Translations under genes and position numbers: made by a program
In this document: positions 31,846 through 44,562 of the stretch, in pieces
How positions within the stretch are numbered: the stretch's first letter is position 1
Layout of the letters: each line of letters starts with the position of its first letter
Notes under the pieces: generated by a model
Databases searched by the model: none
Told to the model about the DNA's origin: nothing
The model's input: the letters and a program-made list of their open reading frames with translations, nothing else
Assembly (NCBI GenBank): GCA_030770535.1
Contig: JASVEC010000027.1
Location: forward strand, 496,001-560,000
From: Batkoa obscura
Lineage: Eukaryota; Entomophthoromycota; Entomophthoromycetes; Entomophthorales; Batkoaceae
Reading direction: 5' to 3'
DNA: 64,000 nucleotides

Positions 31846-33123
31846 TTTAAATTGTTATAGTTGAATTAAAATTATGTTTTTTTTGAAAATTAGAATTCGC
31901 TGAGTTGTTTTTTTAAAATAGATGTCATTGGTTGAAATTTAAAAGTGCAAATTTTGAGGGCATTGAATTCAGAATTTGCAACAGAGAGTAGCTTGTTTTT
32001 TTTCAAGTTTAAAAATTAAAAATTTTAAAAGTTAGATTTTAATGAAAAAATAATGAATAAACTATGTTTAGTTATTAATATATAAAATAAATATTTAAAT
32101 CCATTTTTTAAATAAAGTTGTTTTTTAATCATTGTTATCTTATTATTTTAAATCACGTAACTTTGTATTATCCTTTTAATAACTGAGAGTAGTCAAAGAT
32201 AAATTTACTTTTAGCTATGAAATTTAGAACATTAATAAGAATTCAAAATAAAATTATTAGATTGAAAATAATGATAGCTATTTTATCATTACTATTACTC
32301 AAGATAACTGTTAAGTTTTATTAAAAAACGTTTTTCTATTGAATATTAAGACTATGGCTTTAAGGAGCCACTCAAGCATTTATTAAATTTTTGAACTTTA
32401 GAGGTGTTGGATTTTTATTAATTCTCCTATTCTTACAACTTAATAAATAGTAATTATTGAAAATAAAACTGGATTATTTTGAATTGATTTTAATCAATAG
32501 TGTTTCTAATTAAAGTATTTATATAATAAACTACTGTTGAATCCTTCTTATTATTTGAAATAGTTTTTTTAAATATTAGAAACAGCATTAAAATTTTAAA
32601 TCATCAACAAGACAAGGATTTAAAACCCAAATTTTTTTAATACTTCTAAATATAATCAAAACTTAATTAAACACTGCTATTTTACAAATATTCTAATAGA
32701 CAAACTGAAATCAATTCAAGTTATAACACTTTTAGTAATTTCTATTGAAGATCTTTAATTACTGTTTTAGAAATGGCATTGAGATTATTGAAATTATTTG
32801 GAAGCACCTTGATATTTAAAACTGAAACCAAAACGAATTCTAAATATCAATTTATATAATTGGTTCATTTGATTTATTTTACTAATTTAAAATTGTTAGT
32901 GGCTTAAACTTGCAGTTTAGTTTAGAATCAGCTATTTTTGAAGAATTTATTTTTTTATCTTATTGATATTTTGTTCTCATTTCTATTTTACCTTGTTACA
33001 AAGTATTAATTATACTTAGATATTTAGGTAGGTTGGGTATTTAATATTGAAAGATAATTAGTGGCTTAAAGACTAATTTTCATTTTATATTAGAACAAAC
33101 TTTGAACTATATACAAAGAAAAG
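31846..33123. other. Divergent promoter region of Dad1 and IRA genes
   Basis: 1.28 kb, AT-rich, no MITE or coding relic seen. A possible leader TATATACAAAG lies just upstream of the IRA start. Confidence 0.5.
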
Positions 33124-36100
33124 ATGATGGACGCAGACGCACTCATCAAATCCCTAATCGATAGATTGGGGAATAAAGTAATTTTGTTTTTAATTATATT
33201 ACTATTATACTAATATTACAAAAGCTATCAACCTTAGGAACAGGAGGGAAGATTGAAGCATATGAAGCCGATCCTTTAGTATCCCAAACAGTTCGTTCAT
33301 TAATTGATTTATCACAATATAAGGTACAGGTGACCATACAAGCTTTATTAGACTTATTAGAAAGATCAATAAAAGTAAGCTTTTTAATTCTATCAATATG
33401 AAAAATTGAAAATTGAAAATTAAATTGAAAATTTTAATAGATTGGTACTGAAGAGATAACCAATGCCGATACCATGGTTCCACAATCCTTTATATTAAGG
33501 GTTATTAACTTATGTATAACACGACATTGGTCTTTTTATTTAGATCCAACAATAGCGAACTCAAGAACCTCAACTAGTTTGTTTGATGAAGTGGATGAAA
33601 ATGGAGTTAAAGATGATGATAATATGTCCGTTAAAAGTGGTCGACTAAATGGTGAAGGGAATCCGCCATTGTCTCATCGAAGCTCTTCATTAACTGGAGT
33701 AGTTCATAATGATAATGGACTTAAATTACTTGAAGATCCACCACCATTAGAAGAAGGTTTAGCTTTTAGTTTAATGAGGAATGCGTTTCAATTTCTTCAT
33801 ATTACTTATGCAGGGGATATAGCAGAAGGTTTTTTATCTTTAAGTGTAAATTCAAATGGTACAAGTATGTCCAAATCGGAAAAATCACCAATCCGAATGT
33901 TTAAAGCAGGTTCCGATATCCGTACACAAATTCAAAATTCAGCAAGTTCTATACTTAAATACATCTCTGCTTCTAATTGGTCAACAGTATTTCAACGATT
34001 TAAAGCAAGAATTACTTGTTTATCACAAACCAATGATGAAAGTATTGAATTAGGAGATCTTAAATATTTAGAATATTGTAATTTAAATGAAAAGAGAATG
34101 GCAATGATATTTCAAGATTTAAATGTATCTTTTTTACAATTTAAAAGAGGTACTCAAATTAGTTTTGCAGCTATTTTACGTAGTTGTATTTGGAATTGGA
34201 TTGAAACCTATCCCTTAAGTTTTATCAATTTACATAAAAATCAAAAGAGATTTGAAGGTAGTCCAGAAGTATTGTTTGATATTTGTAATGGATTAGCGGA
34301 TAATAGTAGAAAAAAGACCGCATTTTGGCCACTTCAAGTAATGCTTTTAGTTCTTTGTCCCGATATTTTAAGTGGTATTATTAAAGGAAATTCACCTAAT
34401 TCAAAAAAGAGTCAATTTTTTGATAATTTACGTAAAACATTAAAAGGAAAAACATTAGCTGATGTAGCAGCTGTAGCTTATGTTGATCTTTGTAAAGCAT
34501 CTACTTATTTAGCTAATATTGATGAAGCAGCTTTAAAACATATGATACCGGATATTGAATCCGAATTAAAAGAAAAATTATTTGATCCATTACGACCTTT
34601 TGTTACAGCCGAAAATATTATTGATCAAAAATTAATGATTGATTGTTTGACGGCCTTTTTCCGATTAAATGCTAATAATGCAATGCAATCTTTAATACCC
34701 ATTTGTTTAAAAGAAAATGTGCCCATTGCATTTAAATTAGTCTTAGTTAAAAGTTGTTATAATATTGCATCTCAAGCTTATTTACCTTGGAATCCAACTA
34801 TATCTTCTATGTATTCTACTTTAGCTGGTCCAATGAGAAAATTATTTCAACAAAATTTAATATTAGATAGAGCGGATCTTTCCAATACTACTTTACCAGC
34901 AGATAAAAAAGCACGTAAATTATATTTAATGCAAATTGAAGAAACAAATGAAAAATTAGAAATATTAATGAGTGTTTTAAGAGTATATCGATCCGAACCA
35001 ATGTTGGCAATTGTTGGTCATACACCAGAAACTCAATATAATGAAAATTCCCAATTATTACATAATATTACTATTTGTTTAAAGGATCCTAATTTAACTA
35101 TACGTACTTGTGCAGCTGAAGCTTTACTTGAATTACATAATCCATCTTTAATTGAAAAATGGGGACCAGAAGAAACAATGATGGAATCTTTTTGGAGTTG
35201 CAGTTCAACAATACTTACCGATATTTCTAGACAAATTTTAGATTATAAAGCAAAAGATGATGGTATTCGTTATTTTGTTGAAGTATTATATCAAATATTA
35301 TTGCGACGAGTTAAATTTGTTGAAATTCATAAAGATAAAATTCACAAAGGTATTAAAATACCAGAACGATTGGTTTCTTTAGTAGCTTTAGAAGTAGCTT
35401 TATTAGTGATGTTATGTATGCCAGATTCTGAAATCTGTTCTCAAGCTACATTTTCTTTGGGTTTATTGAGTAAAGAAATTGAGTTAACAAGTGAACTTAA
35501 TGATGTAGATGATTATAAGTTAACTTTATTTGATAATAAAGCAGTCTACAATATGTTACCTAAAGCTGGTATATTAGTTACTGGTAGAGTAGCTCAACAA
35601 AAAAGTATACGGAAAATATTACGACTGGTCCAAATTCAAACGCCTGGAAATTTATTAGCCTGGGAAGAAGTCTATAAAAGATGGAAAAATTTAAAGAATA
35701 TAGCTACAACGCCACCAGACGAAGCGCCAGTTGATCTATTAGAAGTACCTAAAAAGAAAACGAATTTTTTTAATACGAATCGAAATTCTACTCAACCAAT
35801 AATAGCCCCAACGTTACCACAAACGGATAATAAGAAACAATTAGAAATGTGGCAAAATTATACTGGATTTTTATGTGCCATGGGAGGTATTTGTGTAGTT
35901 AGTGAAGAAAAAATTAAAGAAATGGAAAAACTAAAAGAAGATAGCGCTAAAAAAAATATCAATTTGCATTTTAGAACGGGTAAACCACCAAAAAAAGTAC
36001 AAGATCCAAATGCTATCGTTAATCGATTTATTATGGATATGGTGGAATTATTAATTTGTGAAAGTCCATTTGCTCGTGAAATTGTTAAAGAATTAATTGG

Positions 36101-39100
36101 TGCCGAATTAAATCCTGCTAATTATGGCAATTTATTTCGACATTTAGAAACTATTGTTGGTAGGTTCTTTAGTGAAGGTGGAGATGTTAGTTGTAATGAT
36201 TCATATACTATGTTTGTTGAACAGGCTATATCTGTATTAAAATTAATATTGGACCGATTAAATGAAAATGCGGAATATATATTTGCGGTAGATTTAGATA
36301 TGGGTAATTTATTATCTTCATTTGCAAGATATTTAAATCATGCGGATAATTCATCAACTACCCTTCGAGTTAAAGTCAAAATGAGTCAATTAACCGAGAT
36401 TTTAATGTTAAAAAAGGACTTAGTTAGTTTAAGACATGAATTTCATTTTCGTAATAAACTATTAGAAAGCATGGTAGAATGGACTTCAGACTTTGCAAAA
36501 ACAACGGATTTAGGTAGTCATGAGGAAAGTAGTGAAAAATTATTTCGAGATTTAGATTTAGCTTTAATGAAAACAGTGGTTTTATTATTGGACGGTTTGC
36601 CTTTATTAGCTCAAGATACCAAAAGTGAAGCAGAACGTATGGATGCCAAATCCAAATTATTTTACAAATATTTTTCTTATTTTATTAAATTATTAAATCG
36701 ATGTCGTATATTAGAAACAATCGAAGTAGGAAGTCATTCTATTAGAGATAATAGCGATTTAATGAATTTATTATCTAAATCTAAAGAATCTTTAAAAGAT
36801 CTTGGTCCACTTAAAGATTATACTATTTTAGCTTTATCCAATCTATTAAGTGCTAATATTGAGTCTGGTTTAAAATATTCTTTATCTATGGGTTATCATG
36901 AAGATACTAAAACTAGATCCGCTTTTATGCAAGTATTAACTAATATTCTAAAGCAAGGTACCGAATTTGCTACTTTAGGTCAAACCACAGATAAAGATCG
37001 ATTTCAAAGAATATTTACTTTATTTGAAGAAGAAGATCTTACACTTGCTATGTCGTTATGTGATGTATGCCCAGTTTCTGATGTAGATGATTTAAGTTCT
37101 GTGTTATTAAATTTATTTGATAGTTTGGGTATAACAATTAAAGTATTAAAAGCAGTAATTGAAAAAGAAATTTACAAAACAGATTCCTCCCCTGAATTAT
37201 TTCGTCGTAATTCAATGGCTAGTAGATTATTGGCTTCTTTTGCTAAACTTTATGGGGATGATTATCTGAGAATTTGTTTAAAACCTATCCTTGAAGAAAT
37301 GGTTAATAATCCACGACCTTATGAAGTTGATCCATCTAAAATTGGACCCGGTTCGGATGGTGAAACCAATTTAGCCAATTTAAAAAAAATGTGTCAAGCT
37401 TTCCTTGATTCTATTATAGAATCTAGTCATAAAATACCCACTTCATTACGAGAAATTTGTAGTTATTTAGCTAAAGTAGTAGTTGAAAAATTTCCAGAAG
37501 CTAATACAACTTCGGTTGGTGGTCTTATGTTTTTGCGATTCTTTTGTCCAGCAATTGTAGCTCCTGATATTCAAGGATTAGTTAAAACAGTTACGGATAA
37601 AGATTTAAGACGTGGTTTACTTTTAATTACTAAAGTTATTCAAAATCTTGCCAATAATGTATTCTTTGGTGCCAAAGAAGCTTTTATGATTAGTTTAAAT
37701 GATTTATTAACAGATTATATTCCTAAAGTTACCAATTATTTGATAGAAATATCAACGCCAATTGAAGGTGAAGTAGCTCAAGTTAATGAAGGTGTTAAAT
37801 TGGAAGATGATGATGTGGCTCGTTTACATTACTATTTAGTAGAAAATATTGAACGTATGGGTAGAGATATTGCTACACACAAATTATATACTGCTTTTCC
37901 AATTACTCAACGTATTGTAGATCCAACTTTATTTGAAAGAAAAAAAGCGGAATCCAAACATGCTTATTATAGATTAACCATTTTATTGGCTCAATTAGGT
38001 AATCCAGAAAAACAAGAGAAGAAAAAAATTGGAATACCAGCACCATCAGCTAAATCAGGTGAACAAGCTTATAAAGATTTTATAACCAAAAATAGGAATA
38101 GAGATATTACTGCTATTGCAGAAAGAAAAATCTTTTATGAAGGTGGATTATCTAAAGAAAGACGACCAGTATTTTATTTTATTGCGAGAAGATTAATTGC
38201 TGAAGCAATTGATTTTGATTTATTAATGGTACAAATTTTCTTATCATTGGAAAAATATGCTGGTAAATCCTATGAACTATTATTTGATATAACTCAGTTT
38301 GGTGCACCTAATGAATTACCCATTTTATTTGTAAATCAAATTTTTAGTGTTTTTCCAGCGGAAGCTCAACAATCCATTTCTTCCATTTATTTTTATAATG
38401 TTAATACAGCTTTTCAAAGGTATACAAAATCACTAGATAAAACGTTACCATTTAAATTTGCAAAAAGAACTTCATTTCCATGTAATCTATCTGAATTAGC
38501 AGAATATATTCATCAAGTAGATATCAAATTACCACGTTTAACGATAGCATTAGAAGCAGAAACTGGAATTGCCTTTTCACCAGTAACTTGTATCACCCAT
38601 TTAAAGCAACATGTACCATCCAGTATTAAAGTATTACAAGATACTTTACAAATTAATATGTTAAAAAAACAAGAGATCCTTGGGTTATCCTCTTATTTTA
38701 ATGATGTTTATCATATTTCTCAAATAGATGATGTTAGTATCTCAAGTTACAAAGATGAAAATTGTTTAGCTATTAAATTCGATGGGGGTGCTTCTACAAT
38801 GATGTTAATTTCTCCAAAAATTGATTTGATTTGTAAAGCTATTAGAAACGCCAAAGCACGCTATCTTGTTTCTAAACCAGCTGGTATTGATGAACGCGTT
38901 ATACGTCCAAATAATGTACCAGGTACATTATTAAATATGGCCTTATTAAATTCAGGTAGTGAAGATCCTAATTTAAGATTAGCCTCTTATAATATGTTGT
39001 TTGCATTGAGTTCAGTATTTAAATTTGATGCAGGAAATCAATTAATGATAGCCAAAGATTTATGTATTCCTGGAAATAATACTAGTTTTGTTTTAACAGT

Positions 39101-41237
39101 TAGCGAAAGATTAGCAGCAACAGAACCTCAATTAACATTTGAATTTTTGAGTGAATGCTTTGTGGGTATCAAAAATTCCACTACACCATTAAAACATTTA
39201 TGTTTAGAATATATGGCACCTTGGTTAAGTAATTTAACGTATTTATCACGTAATTCAGCTTTAGAAGCTGGGGGTATTCATAGTCGTACAAGAGAATTAT
39301 TGATATTGATGTTTGATTTAACAGTTAAAGAAACTGAAATGGCACCTTCTATTCAATCTAAAATTTGGCGTACTATTGGTCAAGTAGATGAATTAATTGA
39401 TTTGGTACTTGATACTATTGTACAATATGCAGTAGAACATGGAGCTGGTTCTGTACAATCTGAAATATTAGCAGATACAACAGTAACTTTATCAGCTGTT
39501 AATGTACGTGCTGGTAAATTGGTATCTAGATTAAGAAAATTAATATCTAAAACAGCAATCAGCCCAAAGCGTATACTAACAGAACATGTGGCTTGGGTAG
39601 AGATTGCAGTATTAGTACGATTTAATTTAATGTTATCATTTAATAATCGATTTATTGCTCAACATTATTTACCTGAAGTATTTCATTCAGTTTCTATATT
39701 AGCTGCTTCTGGACCACCTATTATTCGATCTTCAATTCATGGTTTAGTTATTAATGTAATCCAGTCTTTATGTACTTGTTTACCATCCGATCATCCATCT
39801 TTACGTATCTTATCAAATTTATTAGCAGATTTTTCAGAACCTAAATTCCGATTATTATTTGGTTTAAATCGAGTCAATATTAATGCATTTTCTAGATCAG
39901 CTGAAGCTAATATTGATACTAATGATCCAATTCCATTATCTAATTTAGAATCCATTGTTCATACTTTATTAGATGTTATTACTTATGGCTCAGTATCTGT
40001 TGATCAATCAAATATTTGGAGAGCACGTTGGATGTCTTTAGTAACAAGTACAGCCTTTCAGTTTAATCCAGCAGTTCAACCAAGAGCTTTTATTGTATTA
40101 GGATGTTTAGCACGTGGTGAAGTAGACGATGATTTATTATATCAAATATTAGTAGCATTAAGAGGAGCATTGGAATTATTTGATGATACCGATTGTAATT
40201 TAATTGTATCAATTATATTATGTTTATCCAACATAATAGAAAACTTACCAGCTGATAGTAAATATTTACAACCTATGTTTTGGTTAGGGATTGCTTTTGT
40301 TGAAATTGGACATATGCCATTAGTTTCACCAGCAGTTAAATTAGTTGAAGTTGTAATTAAAAGGATGAATTTATATCATATGTTTACTAATGAAGCACCA
40401 AGTACTGTATTAATGAAAGCAAGACAACCCTTTGATCATGTATCTTCTAAACTAGATCAAGGCTTAGGTGTTAATTTTTCTACGGATTTTTCTTTTGCTT
40501 TCTCAGCAGTATTTTTAAGGGGTTTAAAACAATCATTAACAAAAGCATCAACATTAACTATGTTTAAATTAATGCTTGAAATTACACAAAAAGCATATTG
40601 TGAACCAAATCAACAACCACAAATCCTAGGTTATTTATGTGCTCAATTACCAATGGCAGCTAAAAATGGGGATTTAAAAGAATTATTAGAAACAGCTAAT
40701 ATCGAAGATTGTGAAGTAGATAATAACGAATTAAATAATACCTATTTTAAAATATTTGATAAATTACCTGTAACGGATAAAGTGAATACTATTCTCTTAA
40801 TTTCAATGATGACTGGTTTGTTACAATATGCTGAATTTGAAGCTGAACATTTATTTTTATATGGGTTTTTGGCAGAGGCTGCTTTAGCTTATCCAGAAAT
40901 CTTTTCTTTAGTGTAAGTTTATTTAATTATAATTATTTTCAATCTCATTTATTAATATTGAATTCTATATAGCCAAAAAAGATTAGTACCTAAAATGACT
41001 CAAGTTTTACATTCGAATCAAACCGCAGCTATTATAGATTCAGTACAATCCATTTTATATACTGTAATTTCCAACCCCTTTTATAAAGGTACTTCTCATA
41101 AGGATATTTCCTTAGCATTAGAACCATTAGGTTTTGTGGGGTTACTAGAATGTGCAGCTATCCCCGATTTACCTAAAGATGAATTATTACATAACGCACG
41201 ATTAGCCGCTGGCTTAGTAGAAAATATTATTGGTTAA
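33124..41237 (+). CDS. Neurofibromin/IRA-type Ras GTPase-activating protein
   Basis: Four exons: 33124-33177, 33225-33374, 33441-40912 and 40973-41237, giving 2646 aa with a single uninterrupted 7.5-kb exon. It stimulates GTP hydrolysis by Ras and so dampens Ras signalling. A long helical-repeat N-terminus leads to the RasGAP domain (about residues 1250-1500). That domain has the arginine-finger segment LFRRNSMASRLL (about 1320) and the signature FLRFFCPAIVAPD (about 1430). The Sec14-like lipid-binding domain follows from about 1620 (FDLLMVQIFLSLEKYAGKSY), with a PH-like module (LGLSSYFNDVYHISQIDDV) as in human NF1. The long HEAT-like C-terminus is also present. The initiator could be either of two adjacent ATGs (33124, 33127). 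Catalytic residues are intact. Confidence 0.95.
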
Positions 41238-41459
41238 AATTATTGAAGACAGTTTTATTATTTTAATTCTATTTTATACAAAATGAATAAATAAATTTAA
41301 TATTATTAAGGTTCTTATTAAAGAAAAGATAAGTTTTTTATTTAAATCAATTAAATAGGATTATATAAAAGGAATATGTGAAATCAAAAGAACTTTATAA
41401 GAGAGCGAAATAAGGAAAAGAGAAAAGAAAGTGAGTATATATAATGAATAAGAATTCAA

Positions 41460-42134
41460 TTAAAATACTTTATGATCAATAAATTTAGATTTATCTACTT
41501 TAGCACAGATATAAGCCATTGTCGTAATAATAGCTAAACAAATAGGGGTATCTAGATTTTGATAAAAGAATAAAGTACCTGGTTTTAATAATTGATAATC
41601 TCTTTGAAATTTAGCGATTAATAAATTCTTTGATTTGTTAATTAAATGATAACCCATTGGTTTGTGCTCATTGCCAATAGGTAATATATCTAATTTAAAA
41701 TTCATATTGGAATTAATTAAATGTTTAATTTCCAACTCATAGCTACGCCATTGAATAAAACCTAAACTTAATAAATAAGGCGAATGTAAAATAAATTCAT
41801 AACTTTGTTCAATATTAAATTTTAATTGATAACTCTTTCTTTTAATTGGTAACATACTGAATTTACAATTTAATTCAATTATATTCTTTTCTTCTGTTTC
41901 AATTACATTATATTGGTTTAATTTTTTCAATCCTCGAAATGTATATGCTATATCTTTTTTAAAATCATTAATATAATAATAATTATGACCCAATATACCT
42001 CGTTCACTAAAGATATATTGAGAATAAATTTGATTTGTATTCGGAAAATTGAGTTCACTAAGTTGTAAATTTAATCGACTTCGTTGACTTTTTTGACTAC
42101 TATGACTATTAGATGTTATTGATGTGGAAGACAT
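41460..42134 (-). CDS. Hypothetical protein, Tubby/LURP-like fold suspected
   Basis: 224 aa, single exon. A Ser-rich N-terminus (MSSTSITSNSHSSQKSQRS) is followed by alternating beta-strand-like segments such as GHNYYYINDFKKDIAYTFRG. It ends with a hydrophobic C-terminal helix (TPICLAIITTMAYICAKV). Strands followed by a terminal buried helix is the pattern of Tubby C-terminal-like / LURP-one / scramblase proteins, which are frequent in fungi; this is inference from pattern only. It is divergent from the neighbour at 42965, which has a similar layout, across 0.83 kb. Convergent with IRA (220 bp between ends). Confidence 0.7.
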   Translation of the reverse strand: MSSTSITSNSHSSQKSQRSRLNLQLSELNFPNTNQIYSQYIFSERGILGHNYYYINDFKKDIAYTFRGLKKLNQYNVIETEEKNIIELNCKFSMLPIKRKSYQLKFNIEQSYEFILHSPYLLSLGFIQWRSYELEIKHLINSNMNFKLDILPIGNEHKPMGYHLINKSKNLLIAKFQRDYQLLKPGTLFFYQNLDTPICLAIITTMAYICAKVDKSKFIDHKVF

Positions 42135-42964
42135 TGAACAGGATTATTTTTAAATAATGAAGAGCTTAAATAATTACCCTGATATATTTCATAGTTTCTA
42201 TTTTTCAATAGAAAGTTAAATTTCCATCTCAACTTGATGTACCAATAAATTAAATTTCCGTATTATTTCTACATCTTTTATCCTTTATAAAATTGAAGAT
42301 TCTAGTTTGCTTGGTCTTAAAATTTTCAGTTAATTAAATTGATTAACTAGGAGTAATAAATCTCTTTTAATTGGTTCAAAAATAAAAATTTTAAGCTTGT
42401 TTTTAAAAAAAATTAAGATTTGAAAAGGATTAAAAATATACAAAAATAATTGATATTTTCAATCTTTAAATTTGAATTTACATAGTTCTTATTTCTATAA
42501 ATTATAGCATCACAATAAAAACTCCGCTTATTGACCTTCTTTTAATATTATATTGATTTTCTTTATATCATATTGACCTTCTTTATAAGCCTTTAATTGA
42601 ACTTTTCCAAACCACTTGAGCTTTTCTTAATAAGAAATATTCCAAACTAGTCCACCAAATAAACTTTACCATTAAAATATATTTACAAAAATTCTTTTCA
42701 TCAAAAATCATTCAATTTCAATAAGTTAATTACTAAATAATGACTATTTCAATGATTTTGAAATCATACTTCTACAATAACTTTGAAGTTTAAATAACCA
42801 TTATTTCAAATTAAGTAAAATTAAGTTGTCACTTGTGTATCAATATTAAATGATTTCAAAAAATGATGTCATTTTTGATCAATCCTTATGTTAAAAAAAA
42901 TTAGTATAAATTCAGATTGAAAGGCATTCAAAACAGATTGAAATTAAGGATTGAATTTTAAATC
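42135..42964. other. Divergent promoter region
   Basis: AT-rich, no repeats recognised. Just before 42965 is TTAGTATAAATTCAG (from about 42900), a possible TATA region. Confidence 0.45.
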
Positions 42965-43567
42965 ATGATAATTGTACGGGACACTACAAGTATGCGAAGT
43001 AATTCAATTAATAGTATGGAAAATGTTCCACTTCAAGAATTGGGGGATAATAATATAACAAATAAAATGGAATTAATTTTAGAAGATAACAATCATATGA
43101 AAGATAATAAAATATGCTTATTAAAAGATAATAAAAATCAATATTTAATTACATTATCCAGTCGAAGTAGTGGTATTATAATTGACCAAAATAAAGTACC
43201 TATTGGTTTAATATCAAAAAGTGGGTTAAATGGTCGGATATTGGGAGAATATACAATTAAATTATATTTAGAAGAAAAGAAATTTACTGTAAAATTAAGT
43301 AAAACGAATAAATTAAGTAAGAATCCTAATGAATGGTTAATTCAAGTTAGTAAAGAACAAAGTAAAAAAATTGGTTTTTTAAAACATAGAAAACTAGTAT
43401 TTTGTAAAGATAAAGAGATGGATAATTGGCATCTCTATTGTACAGGAATGGATTTAAACATTTTATTATTAAGTGTATCAGGGAATCAAATTGAATTTCA
43501 TACCTTATTACCTAGTCATTTTAAGCTTCTATTGGCTTTCTCTATTACTTTTATATTGAATCGCTAA
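42965..43567 (+). CDS. Hypothetical protein, Tubby/LURP-like fold suspected
   Basis: 200 aa, single exon. A polar N-terminus (about 40 residues) precedes strand-rich segments (QYLITLSSRSSGIIIDQNK, then GEYTIKLYLEEKKFTVKLS). It ends with a hydrophobic C-terminal helix (HFKLLLAFSITFILNR). Layout and size resemble the divergent gene at 41460-42134, so the two may be old paralogues, although pairwise identity is low by eye. The start is the first ATG of the frame. No catalytic motif is visible. Confidence 0.7.
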   Translation: MIIVRDTTSMRSNSINSMENVPLQELGDNNITNKMELILEDNNHMKDNKICLLKDNKNQYLITLSSRSSGIIIDQNKVPIGLISKSGLNGRILGEYTIKLYLEEKKFTVKLSKTNKLSKNPNEWLIQVSKEQSKKIGFLKHRKLVFCKDKEMDNWHLYCTGMDLNILLLSVSGNQIEFHTLLPSHFKLLLAFSITFILNR

Positions 43568-44027
43568 TTGTTTATATTAAAATTTGTATTTAGTTTGTAG
43601 TTTTGATATGTTCGATTTGTTTATTTTTTTAAAACATTAAAATTGCTTTTTTTGCTTATAGATTCAGTCTAAGTTAAAGTTATTACTGATGAATGTTAAT
43701 ATTTATGAATAATATATGATTTATAAAGTTAAAATTAATAATGTTATAATAAAAATCAACATTAAAATAATATATAGAGGCTATGTGTAATAGTATATGA
43801 CAATGATGGATATATTTAGGCTTATAAGCTCATGACAATATTCAATAAAAATCGTACTACAAATTTTAAATTAGTAAAAAACTTAGTTGATGCGTCTACT
43901 ATATGATTGGTTTAAATCCAAGCCATCCAAAGAGAATATTCTTTAATATATTTTATAAAAAATAATAAAAATATATTTTTTTTTTTAACTCATTTTAATT
44001 AGACAACAATATAAGGAAAACGATAAA
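43568..44027. other. AT-rich spacer
   Basis: No gene or repeat seen. It ends in the leader of the four-exon gene at 44028. Confidence 0.5.
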
Positions 44028-44465
44028 ATGAATAATCCCAAATCAGTAGCTTATGGATGGTAAATAATAATCTAGAAATAATATCATAACTGATAAACTA
44101 ATTAAATTCCATTTTTTAGGGCGGCATTAACAGTAGGTAAAGAATGAGCAATAATAAATTAATCAAATAAAATAATAAAATTTCAAAATCCACTAGCTGC
44201 TGCTTTTTCTTATATTATGGCCAAAGATGAAATTGATAAAAGAAGAAAAGCCTATGCTCATAAACAAGAGATATTAACTTGTAAGTTTCTATTTTAGTTT
44301 TACTTGAAATAAATTAAATTTAGTCAACTTTATTTAATGAATTTTTTTCTCCCAGGGGAACAAAGAGTAGCCAACGAAGAAGCTAGATTAGCTAAAGAAA
44401 AACCAGCAATTGAAAAAACAAAAGAGAATCCGATAGAGAAGACTACTTCACTAGAGAATAAATGA
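44028..44465 (+). CDS. Small one-TM protein with four exons (DUF4748-like)
   Basis: Exons 44028-44059, 44120-44136, 44197-44280 and 44356-44465 give an 80-aa protein. Exon 2 is only 17 nt. The introns (60, 60 and 75 nt) have clean GTAAA/GTAAG donors and TAG/CAG acceptors, and all phases agree. The protein has a short N-terminus, one hydrophobic segment (VAYGWAALTVAAAFSYIMA) and then a charged helix (DEIDKRRKAYAHKQEI). The Lys/Glu-rich C-terminal half ends TTSLENK. The pattern GW..L...A...Y..AK..I...R resembles short conserved fungal DUF4748-type proteins (from memory, unverified). It is convergent with gamma-SNAP, 97 bp apart. Confidence 0.78.
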
Positions 44466-44562
44466 TAAATACAAGTAATCAAAATTATTTTACTAAAGAA
44501 TAAAAGATAATGATATTTTATTGATTTATTGTCAAAAATATTAGAAGTTTTAAATAAAATAT

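Noticed and set aside
33205-33483. Minus-strand 92-codon frame at the 5' end of the IRA gene
   Set aside because: Antisense to IRA exon 2 and its flanking introns; no independent support.
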